Assembly (NCBI RefSeq): GCF_007004765.1
Contig: NZ_VIKR01000001.1
Coordinates: 1,364,001 to 1,428,000, forward strand
DNA: 64,000 nucleotides
Direction: 5' to 3'
Source: Aliikangiella marina
GTDB taxonomy: Bacteria > Pseudomonadota > Gammaproteobacteria > Enterobacterales > Kangiellaceae
The notes under the pieces: generated by a model
What the model saw: the letters and a program-made list of their open reading frames with translations, nothing else
The model's database searches: none
What the model was told of the DNA's origin: nothing
Made by a program: the position numbers and the translations under genes
In this document: positions 56,093 to 64,000 of the stretch, piece after piece
Position numbering within the stretch: position 1 is the first letter of the stretch
Layout: each line of letters opens with the position of its first letter

Positions 56093-57193
56093 CTATTGTT
56101 GGCGAGCAACTCTATTATTAATACGTGTAATTTCGCAAGCTGGTTTATATTTAATTAGAGCTTCTGCATTGAAAGTATTGAGCCAGCTATCAATCATCAA
56201 TTGCTCTTCAGTTGACAAGCTGCGGTAATACGCAAGTGGTCGTTGTAACATCCACTGAGTATAGGTGGGACAGATACGTTGTGACTGCGTTTCGCCTATT
56301 TGAAAATCGATTTTACCAATTGCTCGCGGTATCGATTTCTCAGGATTCTCCTTTAGCCATTCGCAAAGCCGTTTGGAAGACTCTTCAAAAAATGGCCATG
56401 CGTCTTGGAATAAAAGATTAAATATTGGGTTCAGCGTTTCGGGTACTTGATCCTTTACAAGCCAACCTTTAATTTCATTAGCGTCAGATAAACACCACAT
56501 TCGATCAATCCAATCGACTAAATGAGGTGACTCCTTGGTTAATATTTTTTTCGGGTACGGGTCATGAAATAGATGGGCTCTAAAAGGACCGATAAAACTA
56601 AAGTCCGCAATGGAAGGCCGGTCACCGAGTAAAAAATCGTATTGCTCAAAATGAATATCGAGCGCTTTGATAAGCTGAACAAATTGATTCTCGATAGCGA
56701 GCTTGGTGGTTTCATTAATCCCTAATAGCGGTACGAAACCAGCGAAACGTTTGCCGACTTTTTTACCGATATATCGTTGCAAAAACGCTGGCAACCATGG
56801 AATTGCGGTCTTACCGAATGCTTCAGCAACAAAGTTTAAATTCTCATCGGGAAAGCTCCACCGGTAGTGCATCGCGGGTAAAAGTAGCCATTCGTCACCG
56901 AATAATTCCAATAGCAAAGCCGCTAATTTTTGTTTTGGGCTAGTTGGATAAACGCTTCGTTCGGGATGTGTTTTTTCTATAGTATCGATGATGTGAGTCG
57001 AGTCTTGTAAGAATGCACCTTCCGGTGTTTTGACAACAGGAATAAAATTAACGCCGGTCTTCGGTTTAATGACTTTTCGATAGGTCCAAATAGTCGCGTA
57101 TTGATCAGCAAACGCGATTTGCTTATAACGCAAATACGACTTTACTTTCGCCGTATAATACGAAGCCGGACTCCCATATAACGTATAAGGCAT
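56093..57193 (-). CDS. Glutathione S-transferase-family protein with long C-terminus
   Basis: 366 residues. The N-terminal thioredoxin-like domain (YTLYGSPASYYTAKVKSYL, FIPVVKTPEGAFLQDSTHI with the cis-proline and the Asp-Ser gamma-glutamyl site) is followed by an all-helical domain (GDRPSIADFSFIGP). About 120 residues beyond a typical GST remain. Function not predictable. It lies 22 bp downstream of the chemoreceptor gene, so the two may be co-transcribed. Confidence 0.85.
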   Translation of the reverse strand: MPYTLYGSPASYYTAKVKSYLRYKQIAFADQYATIWTYRKVIKPKTGVNFIPVVKTPEGAFLQDSTHIIDTIEKTHPERSVYPTSPKQKLAALLLELFGDEWLLLPAMHYRWSFPDENLNFVAEAFGKTAIPWLPAFLQRYIGKKVGKRFAGFVPLLGINETTKLAIENQFVQLIKALDIHFEQYDFLLGDRPSIADFSFIGPFRAHLFHDPYPKKILTKESPHLVDWIDRMWCLSDANEIKGWLVKDQVPETLNPIFNLLFQDAWPFFEESSKRLCEWLKENPEKSIPRAIGKIDFQIGETQSQRICPTYTQWMLQRPLAYYRSLSTEEQLMIDSWLNTFNAEALIKYKPACEITRINNRVARQQ

Positions 57194-57215
57194 GATAACA
57201 ACAAATTGATAAGCG

Positions 57216-58304
57216 TTAATTTATCGTAGCAGCAATTTCATCTAAGTACGACATGACTTCGTTACTCGCTTGTTCCATTGCCTTAAAATGGCGCATCGCT
57301 TGCTCTTTTTCATTAGCCTTGTAGAAATTTAATGCTTCAATCCCATTACGGTGCACCGCCTTATGAGGTTCATTTAACTTTTTAAAAGCACTCAGATTAG
57401 AATACTTTTGTTTGCCAGTATCATGATACCATTTACCAAATCGGCACATAGTATGGTCAGCAAAACTATCGACTGACTTATCTAATATTCCAAAGGCAAC
57501 AGCATAGACTTCGCCTTTCCAAACGATATGATCAAGCTTAATTGCTTGTATAAAACTAGTCGCAGAAGCAGCTTCAATCGTGTGTTTCATGGTATTACAA
57601 CAAGCGATAATCGAGCTGTAATCTGCATTTAATTTTGTAATACCCTGCGCGAGCTCCTCATTACTTCCTCTGATGACCGAAACAGAGTCAACAGACTCAT
57701 TGGTTGTCTTGATTATTTTATTTACTAACTCAGCAACTTCACTTGCTGAAGAATTAGTACTATTGGCTAATGAACGAACTTCGTCAGCGACGACACTGAA
57801 TCCCCTGCCAGCATCACCAGCTCTTGCCGCTTCTATCGCAGCATTTAAAGCTAGCAAATTGGTTTGGTCAGAGATTTGCGAGATGGTGGCAACGAACGTA
57901 TTAATGTTACTCGCCATGTCATTCAAACCGGAAATATTTTCGTTCATATCTTCCATGTTACCGGTTAAGCTCTGCATGCCATCGACAATCGTTGACAGTG
58001 CTGCAGAAGATACATCGAATAATTGATTGATTTGTTGGATAGACTGACTTTCGTTCTCAAAATGATTAAAGGACTCGAGGACATTCTCACGAACACCTTC
58101 AACTTGTAAAATGCAGTCAATTGAGCAAGCTAATAGGCCGTGTTCAAATTTATGAATATCAGCGTTGTCGTCCTCCACTTGTTCCTTCAAATCGCTATTT
58201 TCCAATTGTAACTGCTCGAGAGCCTCAGATAACCCTTGGTTCTCTGCTTTCAATTGGTTGTACTTTTCTTCAAGTGCCAAATACTTGGATTTTGATAAAA
58301 ACAT
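57216..58304 (-). CDS. Soluble methyl-accepting chemotaxis protein with CZB domain
   Basis: 362 residues, no membrane segment. It starts with a coiled coil ([18 protein letters not shown]), then the conserved MCP hairpin ([30 protein letters not shown]), and ends with a chemoreceptor zinc-binding (CZB) domain ([31 protein letters not shown]). CZB domains bind zinc through a 3His/1Cys site and sense zinc or hypochlorite. Cytoplasmic receptor. Confidence 0.93.
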   Translation of the reverse strand: MFLSKSKYLALEEKYNQLKAENQGLSEALEQLQLENSDLKEQVEDDNADIHKFEHGLLACSIDCILQVEGVRENVLESFNHFENESQSIQQINQLFDVSSAALSTIVDGMQSLTGNMEDMNENISGLNDMASNINTFVATISQISDQTNLLALNAAIEAARAGDAGRGFSVVADEVRSLANSTNSSASEVAELVNKIIKTTNESVDSVSVIRGSNEELAQGITKLNADYSSIIACCNTMKHTIEAASATSFIQAIKLDHIVWKGEVYAVAFGILDKSVDSFADHTMCRFGKWYHDTGKQKYSNLSAFKKLNEPHKAVHRNGIEALNFYKANEKEQAMRHFKAMEQASNEVMSYLDEIAATIN

Positions 58305-58599
58305 CGCTGGTTAACCTTTCTGTTATTTTTCTATTCATGCTGACGTGCTTATTCAAATAACCGGTATTGAACTGAATTTTTAATAAGCGCTTGTAATGAG
58401 GTTAGTTGAGCAACTGCTTTTTGTCGAATTAGCCAATAATAAAAATAGTGCAGGATCAAAGTAACATTTTCGACACAATCTACTCTGAAAAGCAATCTGA
58501 TAATTATCAACGACGTATATTCAAGAAATGAGATGCAGAGATACTCACGTTTCCGCCTATTTTTGGATTTAATCAACTTGAGCTAAAAGGTCTATCCCT

Positions 58600-59637
58600 T
58601 TGAAAATAAAAGAAAACCTCAGCAAATTAATTGGTAATACACCACTACTAAAAATTCAGTCACTATCGGCATTGACCGGCTCCGATATTTATTTGAAATG
58701 TGAGTATTTAAATCCTGGAGGTTCCATTAAGGACCGAGCCGCCTTGCAAATGGTTTTAGACGCAATCGAGCGGGGTGACTTGAAGCCAGGCATGACAATT
58801 GTGGAAGGAACGGCGGGAAATACCGGTATTGGGCTAGCAGTGGTTGCAAAATCGCTAGGATTTAACATGCTTACCGTTATGCCGAAAGGTCAAACGCCCG
58901 AAAAAGAGCGAATGATTGCACTTCATGGTGCCGAGCTCAAACTGGTTGATCCTTGCCCTTTCTCAAACCCAAATCATTTCTACCATACAGCTCGAAGGTT
59001 AGCCGAAGAAAACGAAAATTTTTGGTGGGCCAATCAATTTGAAAACCTGAGTAATTCGCGCGCCCATTATCTCAACACCGGACCTGAAATTTGGCAACAA
59101 ACGGATGGCCAGATCAATGTCTTAGTTTCAGTTTGCGGAACCGGCGGAACCCTCGGTGGGACTTCGAAATATCTCAAGGAACAAAACCCTGATATTGAAA
59201 CTTGGCTAGTCGATCCTGATGGGTCCGGTATTTATGCTTATCTTAAACATGGTGAATACCAGGCTCAAGGTAGCTCATTTACTGAAGGGATCGGCATAAT
59301 GCGTTCTGTTGCTAATTTTAGAGAAGCCAAAATAGACAAAGCTGTTAATTTACCTGACCAGGACCTGGTCACCATTTCACGTTATGTGAGAGACCATGAT
59401 GGCATCGTTCTCGGCAGCAGTGCAGCTCTCAACGTCGCAGGAGCCCTCAAAGCAGCCGCCCACTCTGATAAAAAGCGGCTAATAGTGACCTTTGCTTGTG
59501 ATATCGGTGAACGCTCGTTTTCGAAACTTTACAACAGTGAGTTTCTGGCGCAAAAAGAGATTAACGAAAACAAAGAATCAATTGAATCGCTTTACGCACG
59601 TTATCAAAGCGACGAAAACGCAGTAATTTCACTTTAA
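58600..59637 (+). CDS. PLP-dependent cysteine synthase / cystathionine beta-synthase-like enzyme
   Basis: 345 residues. The PLP lysine lies in GSIKDRAAL, the substrate loop in EGTAGNTGIG and the phosphate-binding loop in SVCGTGGTLGG. These place it in the O-acetylserine sulfhydrylase/CBS fold. The TAGNTG motif and the long C-terminus are closer to the cysteine synthase A-like group in CBS-type operons than to CysK. The start is TTG 58600, supported by an AAAGG site upstream and no nearby ATG in the right place. Confidence 0.88.
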   Translation: MKIKENLSKLIGNTPLLKIQSLSALTGSDIYLKCEYLNPGGSIKDRAALQMVLDAIERGDLKPGMTIVEGTAGNTGIGLAVVAKSLGFNMLTVMPKGQTPEKERMIALHGAELKLVDPCPFSNPNHFYHTARRLAEENENFWWANQFENLSNSRAHYLNTGPEIWQQTDGQINVLVSVCGTGGTLGGTSKYLKEQNPDIETWLVDPDGSGIYAYLKHGEYQAQGSSFTEGIGIMRSVANFREAKIDKAVNLPDQDLVTISRYVRDHDGIVLGSSAALNVAGALKAAAHSDKKRLIVTFACDIGERSFSKLYNSEFLAQKEINENKESIESLYARYQSDENAVISL

Positions 59638-59772
59638 CGCCAAAGCCATTAACAACGAGCCCTTGGATCGTACCACAGCATCGGAAGACCACTAATATTT
59701 ATTAAAATATATTTAAAATGACAATTGCATTTATTATGATAAATGTAAAATCGATTCACACAGGTATTAGTG

Positions 59773-60741
59773 ATGGCGCTCCCCCATTCGAGGTTTCATG
59801 CTCGACTAGGAACCTTTCGTCAACTCGAGATATTCGTCAAGTTTGCTGAAACAGGCAGCATCAGCCAAACAGCGCACGATCTGCATCTTGCACAGCCATC
59901 GGTCTCAATTCAATTAAAGAAGTTGGCCGAAAATCTGGATATTCCACTGATAGAGCAAGTTGGAAGAAAGCTCTACTTGACGGCCGCTGGACAAGAACTC
60001 TATCAAAGCTCCAAGGAAATTTTTGATACAGTTGGTCGTCTTGAGAGTCGTCTGGCGAGCCTGTCAGGCCTGCAAGCCGGATTACTGAAACTTTCTGTTG
60101 TAACCACTTCTAAGTACTTTTTCCCCCATTTACTGGGTCCATTTTGCGAGACTTACCCCAACATTGAGGTTTCATTTAATATTGGAAACCGCAACTCGAT
60201 GATTGGCCGGCTTCGTGAAAATAAGGACGACTTTTATGTGTTTAGTCACCCTCCTGAAGATATGGACTTGGAAACCTTTGAGTTCGTCAAGAATCCGCTC
60301 GTTGTCGTCGCGCCGGCAGGACATCGTTTAGCCGGGAAAAAGGATATTTCTTTTGCTGAGCTCAAAGATGATCCGTTTATTATGCGAGAGCCTGGATCGG
60401 GAACACGGTTTGCGTTGGAGCGCTATCTCATGGAGACCGGCCATACCATTAATGAAAAAATGACGATTGAAAGTAATGAAGCGATTAAACACTCTGTGAT
60501 GTCAAACCTTGGAATAGCGGTTTTGTCAGTCCATACCCTCTCCTTAACAACCTCTGATGACTTTATCATCCTCGATGTTCAGGACTTCCCGCTTCAGCAT
60601 CAGTGGTACCTAGTTTATCTAAAAAGCAAACAACTCTCTGATGTCGCCAGTACGTTTATTCAATTTTTGCAAGCAGAAGGTGGCGAACTTGTCGCGGATC
60701 TGCTTTCGAGTTCTATCGCGAAAGGTTATCTGGATAAATAA
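59773..60741 (+). CDS. LysR-family regulator (CbbR-like)
   Basis: 322 residues from ATG 59773; a GTG directly upstream is also possible. The N-terminal helix-turn-helix (FVKFAETGSISQTAHDLHLAQPSVSIQLKKL) and a LysR effector domain of the CbbR/CysB group are seen. It precedes a small membrane protein, an SbtA-like bicarbonate permease and purEK in the same direction. CbbR and CmpR-type regulators control inorganic-carbon genes, so the permease is a likely target. Confidence 0.88.
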   Translation: MALPHSRFHARLGTFRQLEIFVKFAETGSISQTAHDLHLAQPSVSIQLKKLAENLDIPLIEQVGRKLYLTAAGQELYQSSKEIFDTVGRLESRLASLSGLQAGLLKLSVVTTSKYFFPHLLGPFCETYPNIEVSFNIGNRNSMIGRLRENKDDFYVFSHPPEDMDLETFEFVKNPLVVVAPAGHRLAGKKDISFAELKDDPFIMREPGSGTRFALERYLMETGHTINEKMTIESNEAIKHSVMSNLGIAVLSVHTLSLTTSDDFIILDVQDFPLQHQWYLVYLKSKQLSDVASTFIQFLQAEGGELVADLLSSSIAKGYLDK

Positions 60742-60944
60742 TTGCATTGGATAAACAGCATTCGATTTACCAGCTAAGATTCAATTTTCCAGCCAAGTGG
60801 TCGCGAAGCCTTGAGGAGCGATGGTTTAGATACGCTTTAATATAGATTTTTATAAATACTAAAGCTAAACAATATATATTATTGTCTATGCAACTTATTT
60901 GTCACAATAGCGCCGTGACACGTTCGTATAACGGAGCTAACTCA

Positions 60945-61154
60945 TTGAAAAATAAAATCCAGTTTATCTATAGCCAATTCACTGCCCTTGTAATGGTTGC
61001 TATTGGATTTATTACCGCTGAACATAATCCAGGTAGCTGGATGTTGTTCGCTTTGGGTGGTGCAATTTCAATATTAGCCTTCTCACAAATCAAGTCTCGC
61101 AAGAAAAGCGACGTAATGGCGATAAAAAACGCGAAAACACAGGCTAGCCAGTAG
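60945..61154 (+). CDS. Small membrane protein
   Basis: 69 residues if translation starts at TTG 60945, chosen because GGAG lies 8 bp upstream; a longer frame from 60882 has no ribosome site. Two hydrophobic segments (ALVMVAIGFITAE and WMLFALGGAISILAF) and a basic C-terminus are seen. It lies 17 bp before the SbtA-like gene and may be a partner of it. Family not recognised. Confidence 0.65.
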   Translation: MKNKIQFIYSQFTALVMVAIGFITAEHNPGSWMLFALGGAISILAFSQIKSRKKSDVMAIKNAKTQASQ

Positions 61155-61171
61155 TTAGATAAGGCTTTTTA

Positions 61172-62110
61172 ATGCAAATTGATGTCATTGTTCTATTTTT
61201 CCTGTTAGGTTTCGTCGCAAAACTTATCGGGTCTAACCTCCGCTTCCCTGATGGCTTTCATCACTCGATTAGTATTTTTCTCATGCTGGCGATTGGGATT
61301 AAGGGCGGCATTGCGCTTTCTGAAAACTTTTCCACGAGTATTTTAATCCAGGCAGGATTGTTCACGCTACTTGGCCTAGCGCTTCCGTTCATGGCTTACC
61401 CTGTGCTCAAACTCGTTGGCGGATTTGAGAAAAAAGATTCTGCGGCAATCGCTGCGCATTTTGGCTCGGTGAGTATTGGAACTTATGCTGTCGCAGTTGC
61501 ACTGCTCGAATCGCAGAATGTTGCCTATGAAGCTTATTTTCCGCTGTTTGTGGTATTGCTCGAATTTCCAGCGATGTTTATCGCTGTATTCTTGGCCAAA
61601 GAGGCAGGTGGGAAGTTACAGCTTGGTGAGTTAAGCCAGCAAATTCTTAAGAATGAGAGTATCGTCTTGCTGTTTGGCGGTTTGCTGATCGGTTTTGTCG
61701 CCCAGGCTCAAGCAGTCAAACTCATGCCGTTGTTTAACGATATGTTTTATGGCGTGCTGGCACTGTTTCTCTTGGCGATGGGAATTGATGCCGCAGATAA
61801 AGTAAAGCTGCTCAAACAAAATAGCGTTTTCCTTATAGCCTTTGGCACATTAACTCCTGTGATTAATGGTTTGGTCGGCGGTGTCTTTGGTTATCTTCTG
61901 GGCTTTTCAGTCGGCGGTATCTTTTTAACCATCGTGCTGAGCGCCAGTGCATCGTATATCGCCGTTCCTATTGCGATGAGGACATTATTACCTGACGCAA
62001 ATCATTCTTTTGGTATGACAACTTCCCTCGGCATTACATTTCCATTTAACATTCTAGCTGGTATGCCTGTATACTGGCTGTTTGCTCACTGGCTTAGTAA
62101 AATAGCCTAA
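61172..62110 (+). CDS. SbtA-like sodium-dependent bicarbonate permease
   Basis: 312 residues with about ten hydrophobic segments. The N-terminus (FRFPDGFHHS-like, LMLAIGIKGGIAL) and the AAHFGSVSIGTYAVAVALLE segment match the DUF897/SbtA family of bicarbonate transporters. The two halves show an inverted-repeat layout typical of the fold. It precedes purE by 32 bp. PurK fixes bicarbonate in purine synthesis, so substrate supply to PurK is an attractive reading. Confidence 0.85.
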   Translation: MQIDVIVLFFLLGFVAKLIGSNLRFPDGFHHSISIFLMLAIGIKGGIALSENFSTSILIQAGLFTLLGLALPFMAYPVLKLVGGFEKKDSAAIAAHFGSVSIGTYAVAVALLESQNVAYEAYFPLFVVLLEFPAMFIAVFLAKEAGGKLQLGELSQQILKNESIVLLFGGLLIGFVAQAQAVKLMPLFNDMFYGVLALFLLAMGIDAADKVKLLKQNSVFLIAFGTLTPVINGLVGGVFGYLLGFSVGGIFLTIVLSASASYIAVPIAMRTLLPDANHSFGMTTSLGITFPFNILAGMPVYWLFAHWLSKIA

Positions 62111-62142
62111 TCTAAAAGCTTCTAATTCAATAAGGAACCTAA

Positions 62143-62628
62143 ATGAACAATGCTCCCGTTGTCAGCATTATCATGGGATCACGCTCTGATTGGCCGACCA
62201 TGAAAAAAGCGGCTGAAATGCTTGAGGCCCTTGAAATCAGCTATGAGACGCAAGTTGTTTCTGCCCATCGTACACCAGATAGATTGTCTGAATTTGCAAA
62301 ATCCGCTGACGATCGCGGTATAAAAGTCATCATTGCTGGCGCCGGTGGCGCTGCTCATCTGCCCGGTATGTGTGCTGCAATGACCCATATTCCTGTGGTT
62401 GCCGTTCCGGTAAAGAGTTCAGCATTAAGTGGCTTAGATAGTTTATTATCGATTGTCCAAATGCCTAAAGGTGTTGCGGTAGCAACCCAAGCTATTGGAG
62501 AAGCCGGTGGCGCAAATGCTGGCTTGATGGCGGCTCAAATGCTATCAATTTCAGATGAGTTACTCTGCGAGAGAATTAAACGTTGGCGTAAGGACCAAAC
62601 CGACAGCGTACCGGTGGAGGTTGAATAA
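62143..62628 (+). CDS. purE: PurE, N5-carboxyaminoimidazole ribonucleotide mutase
   Basis: 161 residues, class I PurE length. The phosphate-binding [23 protein letters not shown] (catalytic His) and [12 protein letters not shown] motifs are complete. Converts N5-CAIR to CAIR in purine synthesis. Its stop codon shares a base with the purK start (TAATG). Confidence 0.96.
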   Translation: MNNAPVVSIIMGSRSDWPTMKKAAEMLEALEISYETQVVSAHRTPDRLSEFAKSADDRGIKVIIAGAGGAAHLPGMCAAMTHIPVVAVPVKSSALSGLDSLLSIVQMPKGVAVATQAIGEAGGANAGLMAAQMLSISDELLCERIKRWRKDQTDSVPVEVE

Positions 62629-63728
62629 TGCATGTTGTTATTCTTGGCTGCGGGCAACTCTCTCGGTTAATGGCTAGAGAAGGCAAAAAGCTAGGTGTTG
62701 ATTTCACTTTTGTCGCAATGGGCGACGAGTCTACTGACTGTGTTAATGGGCTTGGTAAGATTGTGCAGTGGCAAGATTCGATGTCTGCAGAGGCATTATT
62801 AGCCGAGACAGGAACTCCCGATGCGCTCACCGTTGAACGAGAAAGCATTGATGTTAAGTTGCTGATAGAATTACAAAAACTATGCAATGTTTGCCCGCCT
62901 CCAGAAGCGGTTGCAGCCTGCCAGCACAGACTGAAAGAAAAAATGGCACTGACATCGCTCGATATCCCTGCAACACCTTGGCACCCCATATCGGATGAAG
63001 CTTCTCTTCATAAAGCCGCTGAGATGTTTGGTTACCCCTTAATCGTGAAATCTTTTGAAGATGGCTATGACGGCAAAAACCAATGGCATCTTCAATCTGC
63101 GGATGAACTCGCCGAGCTCGTAAAAACCGAGAAGCCAGAAAACTGGCTCGCAGAACCCAAGATTAATTTCACTCACGAAGTCTCGTTGATTGGCGCAAGA
63201 TCGGTTTCCGGCGAAGTGAAGTTTTACCCTATCACTGAGAACCACCATGAAGGTGGGATCCTGAAACGCTCTATCGCCCCTTACGAATTGCTCGATTCTA
63301 CCAAAATTGACGAAATGCAAGCCAACATGAAGCGGCTTATGGAGTCATGGCAATATGTCGGTGTACTAGCAATCGAAATGTTCGTTACAAAGGACGGTTT
63401 TACGGTTAATGAAATGGCGCCAAGAGTTCACAACAGTGGACATTGGACGCAAAACAATACGATTACTAGTCAATTTGAAAATCACATTAGAGCGATTCTC
63501 GATATGGAGTTAGGCGACACTGAAGTGAACGATTATAGCGGGATGGTCAATATTCTCGGCATGGGAACTCAACAGCCTAAGGTCGATCATGTCGAAGGCG
63601 AAGTATTTTTATACGACAAGACGCCGCGCAATGGTCGAAAACTCGGACACGTCAATTTAAGTGATTCGGATAGAGAAAGTCTCGCCCAAAGAATGAGTGC
63701 GATTGAGTCACAAATCTATTCCAACTAG
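62628..63728 (+). CDS. purK: PurK, N5-carboxyaminoimidazole ribonucleotide synthase
   Basis: 366 residues, ATP-grasp. VVILGCGQLSRLMAREGKKLG at the N-terminus, KSFEDGYDGKNQW and NEMAPRVHNSGHWT are diagnostic. It carboxylates AIR with ATP and bicarbonate. It is translationally coupled to purE and follows the bicarbonate permease gene. Confidence 0.96.
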   Translation: MHVVILGCGQLSRLMAREGKKLGVDFTFVAMGDESTDCVNGLGKIVQWQDSMSAEALLAETGTPDALTVERESIDVKLLIELQKLCNVCPPPEAVAACQHRLKEKMALTSLDIPATPWHPISDEASLHKAAEMFGYPLIVKSFEDGYDGKNQWHLQSADELAELVKTEKPENWLAEPKINFTHEVSLIGARSVSGEVKFYPITENHHEGGILKRSIAPYELLDSTKIDEMQANMKRLMESWQYVGVLAIEMFVTKDGFTVNEMAPRVHNSGHWTQNNTITSQFENHIRAILDMELGDTEVNDYSGMVNILGMGTQQPKVDHVEGEVFLYDKTPRNGRKLGHVNLSDSDRESLAQRMSAIESQIYSN

Positions 63729-63736
63729 TTGCAACA

Positions 63737-63946
63737 ATGAATACCGATAAAGATAAGCCCATTCAATCTTCCGTCTCAATTTTTCAAAAGCCGAGTGGGC
63801 CTATTGTAGTAAGCGCTGAGCAAATTGACGTTCAGAAAAATGACGGTGCTAAGCAACAGTTCTTTGGCAAATTGTCACTATGCGGATGCGGCAGGAGCAA
63901 TAACCTGCCGCTGTGTGACGGTAGCCATAAAAACATCGCGTCTTAA
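63737..63946 (+). CDS. CDGSH-type iron-sulfur protein
   Basis: 69 residues. The C-terminus has LCGCGRSNNLPLCDGSHKN, the C-x-C-x(n)-CDGSH signature that binds a labile 2Fe-2S cluster through three Cys and one His. It is only 8 bp after purK, so it is probably in the same operon. Redox role in purine synthesis is not established. Confidence 0.9.
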   Translation: MNTDKDKPIQSSVSIFQKPSGPIVVSAEQIDVQKNDGAKQQFFGKLSLCGCGRSNNLPLCDGSHKNIAS

Positions 63947-64000
63947 AACTCGGTATACCAGTGTTGTTCCCCTTTCTTGAAGCGCTGAAGGTTGAATTAC

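Noticed and set aside
60882-60944. Longer start for the small membrane protein
   Set aside because: No ribosome site, and the extra residues are not membrane-like, whereas TTG 60945 has GGAG at correct spacing.

Overview
The window looks like AT-rich chromosomal DNA from a gammaproteobacterium, probably marine. The evidence is the housekeeping right half: glnD, a maoP/hdfR divergent pair, a rimK cluster and purEK. I cannot name the genus. Two parts meet near 33 kb: a large specialised-metabolite cluster (1 to about 32.6 kb) and ordinary chromosomal genes (33.6 to 64 kb).

Cluster. One leftward operon runs from 27332 off the left edge. In order it encodes a small unknown protein, an MbtH-like protein, a type II thioesterase, a SyrC/CmaE-like aminoacyl shuttle with a Cys nucleophile, a stand-alone adenylation (A) domain with a valine code, a stand-alone carrier protein, a SyrB2-like non-haem iron halogenase, an S51-type hydrolase, a ZZ-finger/trypsin-fold protein, a CmlA-like di-iron beta-hydroxylase, and one NRPS of at least 6212 residues that is cut by the window. 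The NRPS opens with an AprA-type loading module (MT1, pseudo-GNAT, MT2), which in apratoxin makes a pivaloyl (t-butyl) starter. It is followed by four tandem acyl carrier proteins, then modules read as Gly, Asp, an A-truncated module with an embedded N-methyltransferase, and Ser followed by an epimerase. The halogenation cassette and the A-truncated module fit each other. A chlorinated valine could be made on the free carrier protein, shuttled onto the A-less module and N-methylated there. Working model: t-butyl-acyl, Gly, Asp, N-Me-Cl-Val, D-Ser, continuing outside the window, with one or more beta-hydroxylations. To my knowledge this combination is undescribed.

Cluster edge. A divergent type II thioesterase (28246) shares a roughly 0.9 kb regulatory region with the operon. 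That region carries an inverted repeat, a 14-bp palindrome and six 17-bp tandem repeats. Beyond it lie a ParB-like gene, a small unknown ORF and a TauD-family oxygenase, separated by large non-coding gaps.

Chromosomal part. In order: glnD behind an SLC13-type permease; an MFS transporter, a tandem universal stress protein, a small coiled-coil protein and a sigma-54 activator with a degenerate receiver; two dps genes, the first with a good sigma-54 type promoter; rimK/M14/rimB; maoP and hdfR; a secreted nuclease-fold protein, a diguanylate cyclase, a secreted subtilase, an S41 protease, a GST and a soluble CZB chemoreceptor; a PLP enzyme; and a LysR gene, a small membrane protein, an SbtA-like bicarbonate permease, purE, purK and a CDGSH protein. 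No rRNA, tRNA, CRISPR or IS element was recognised.
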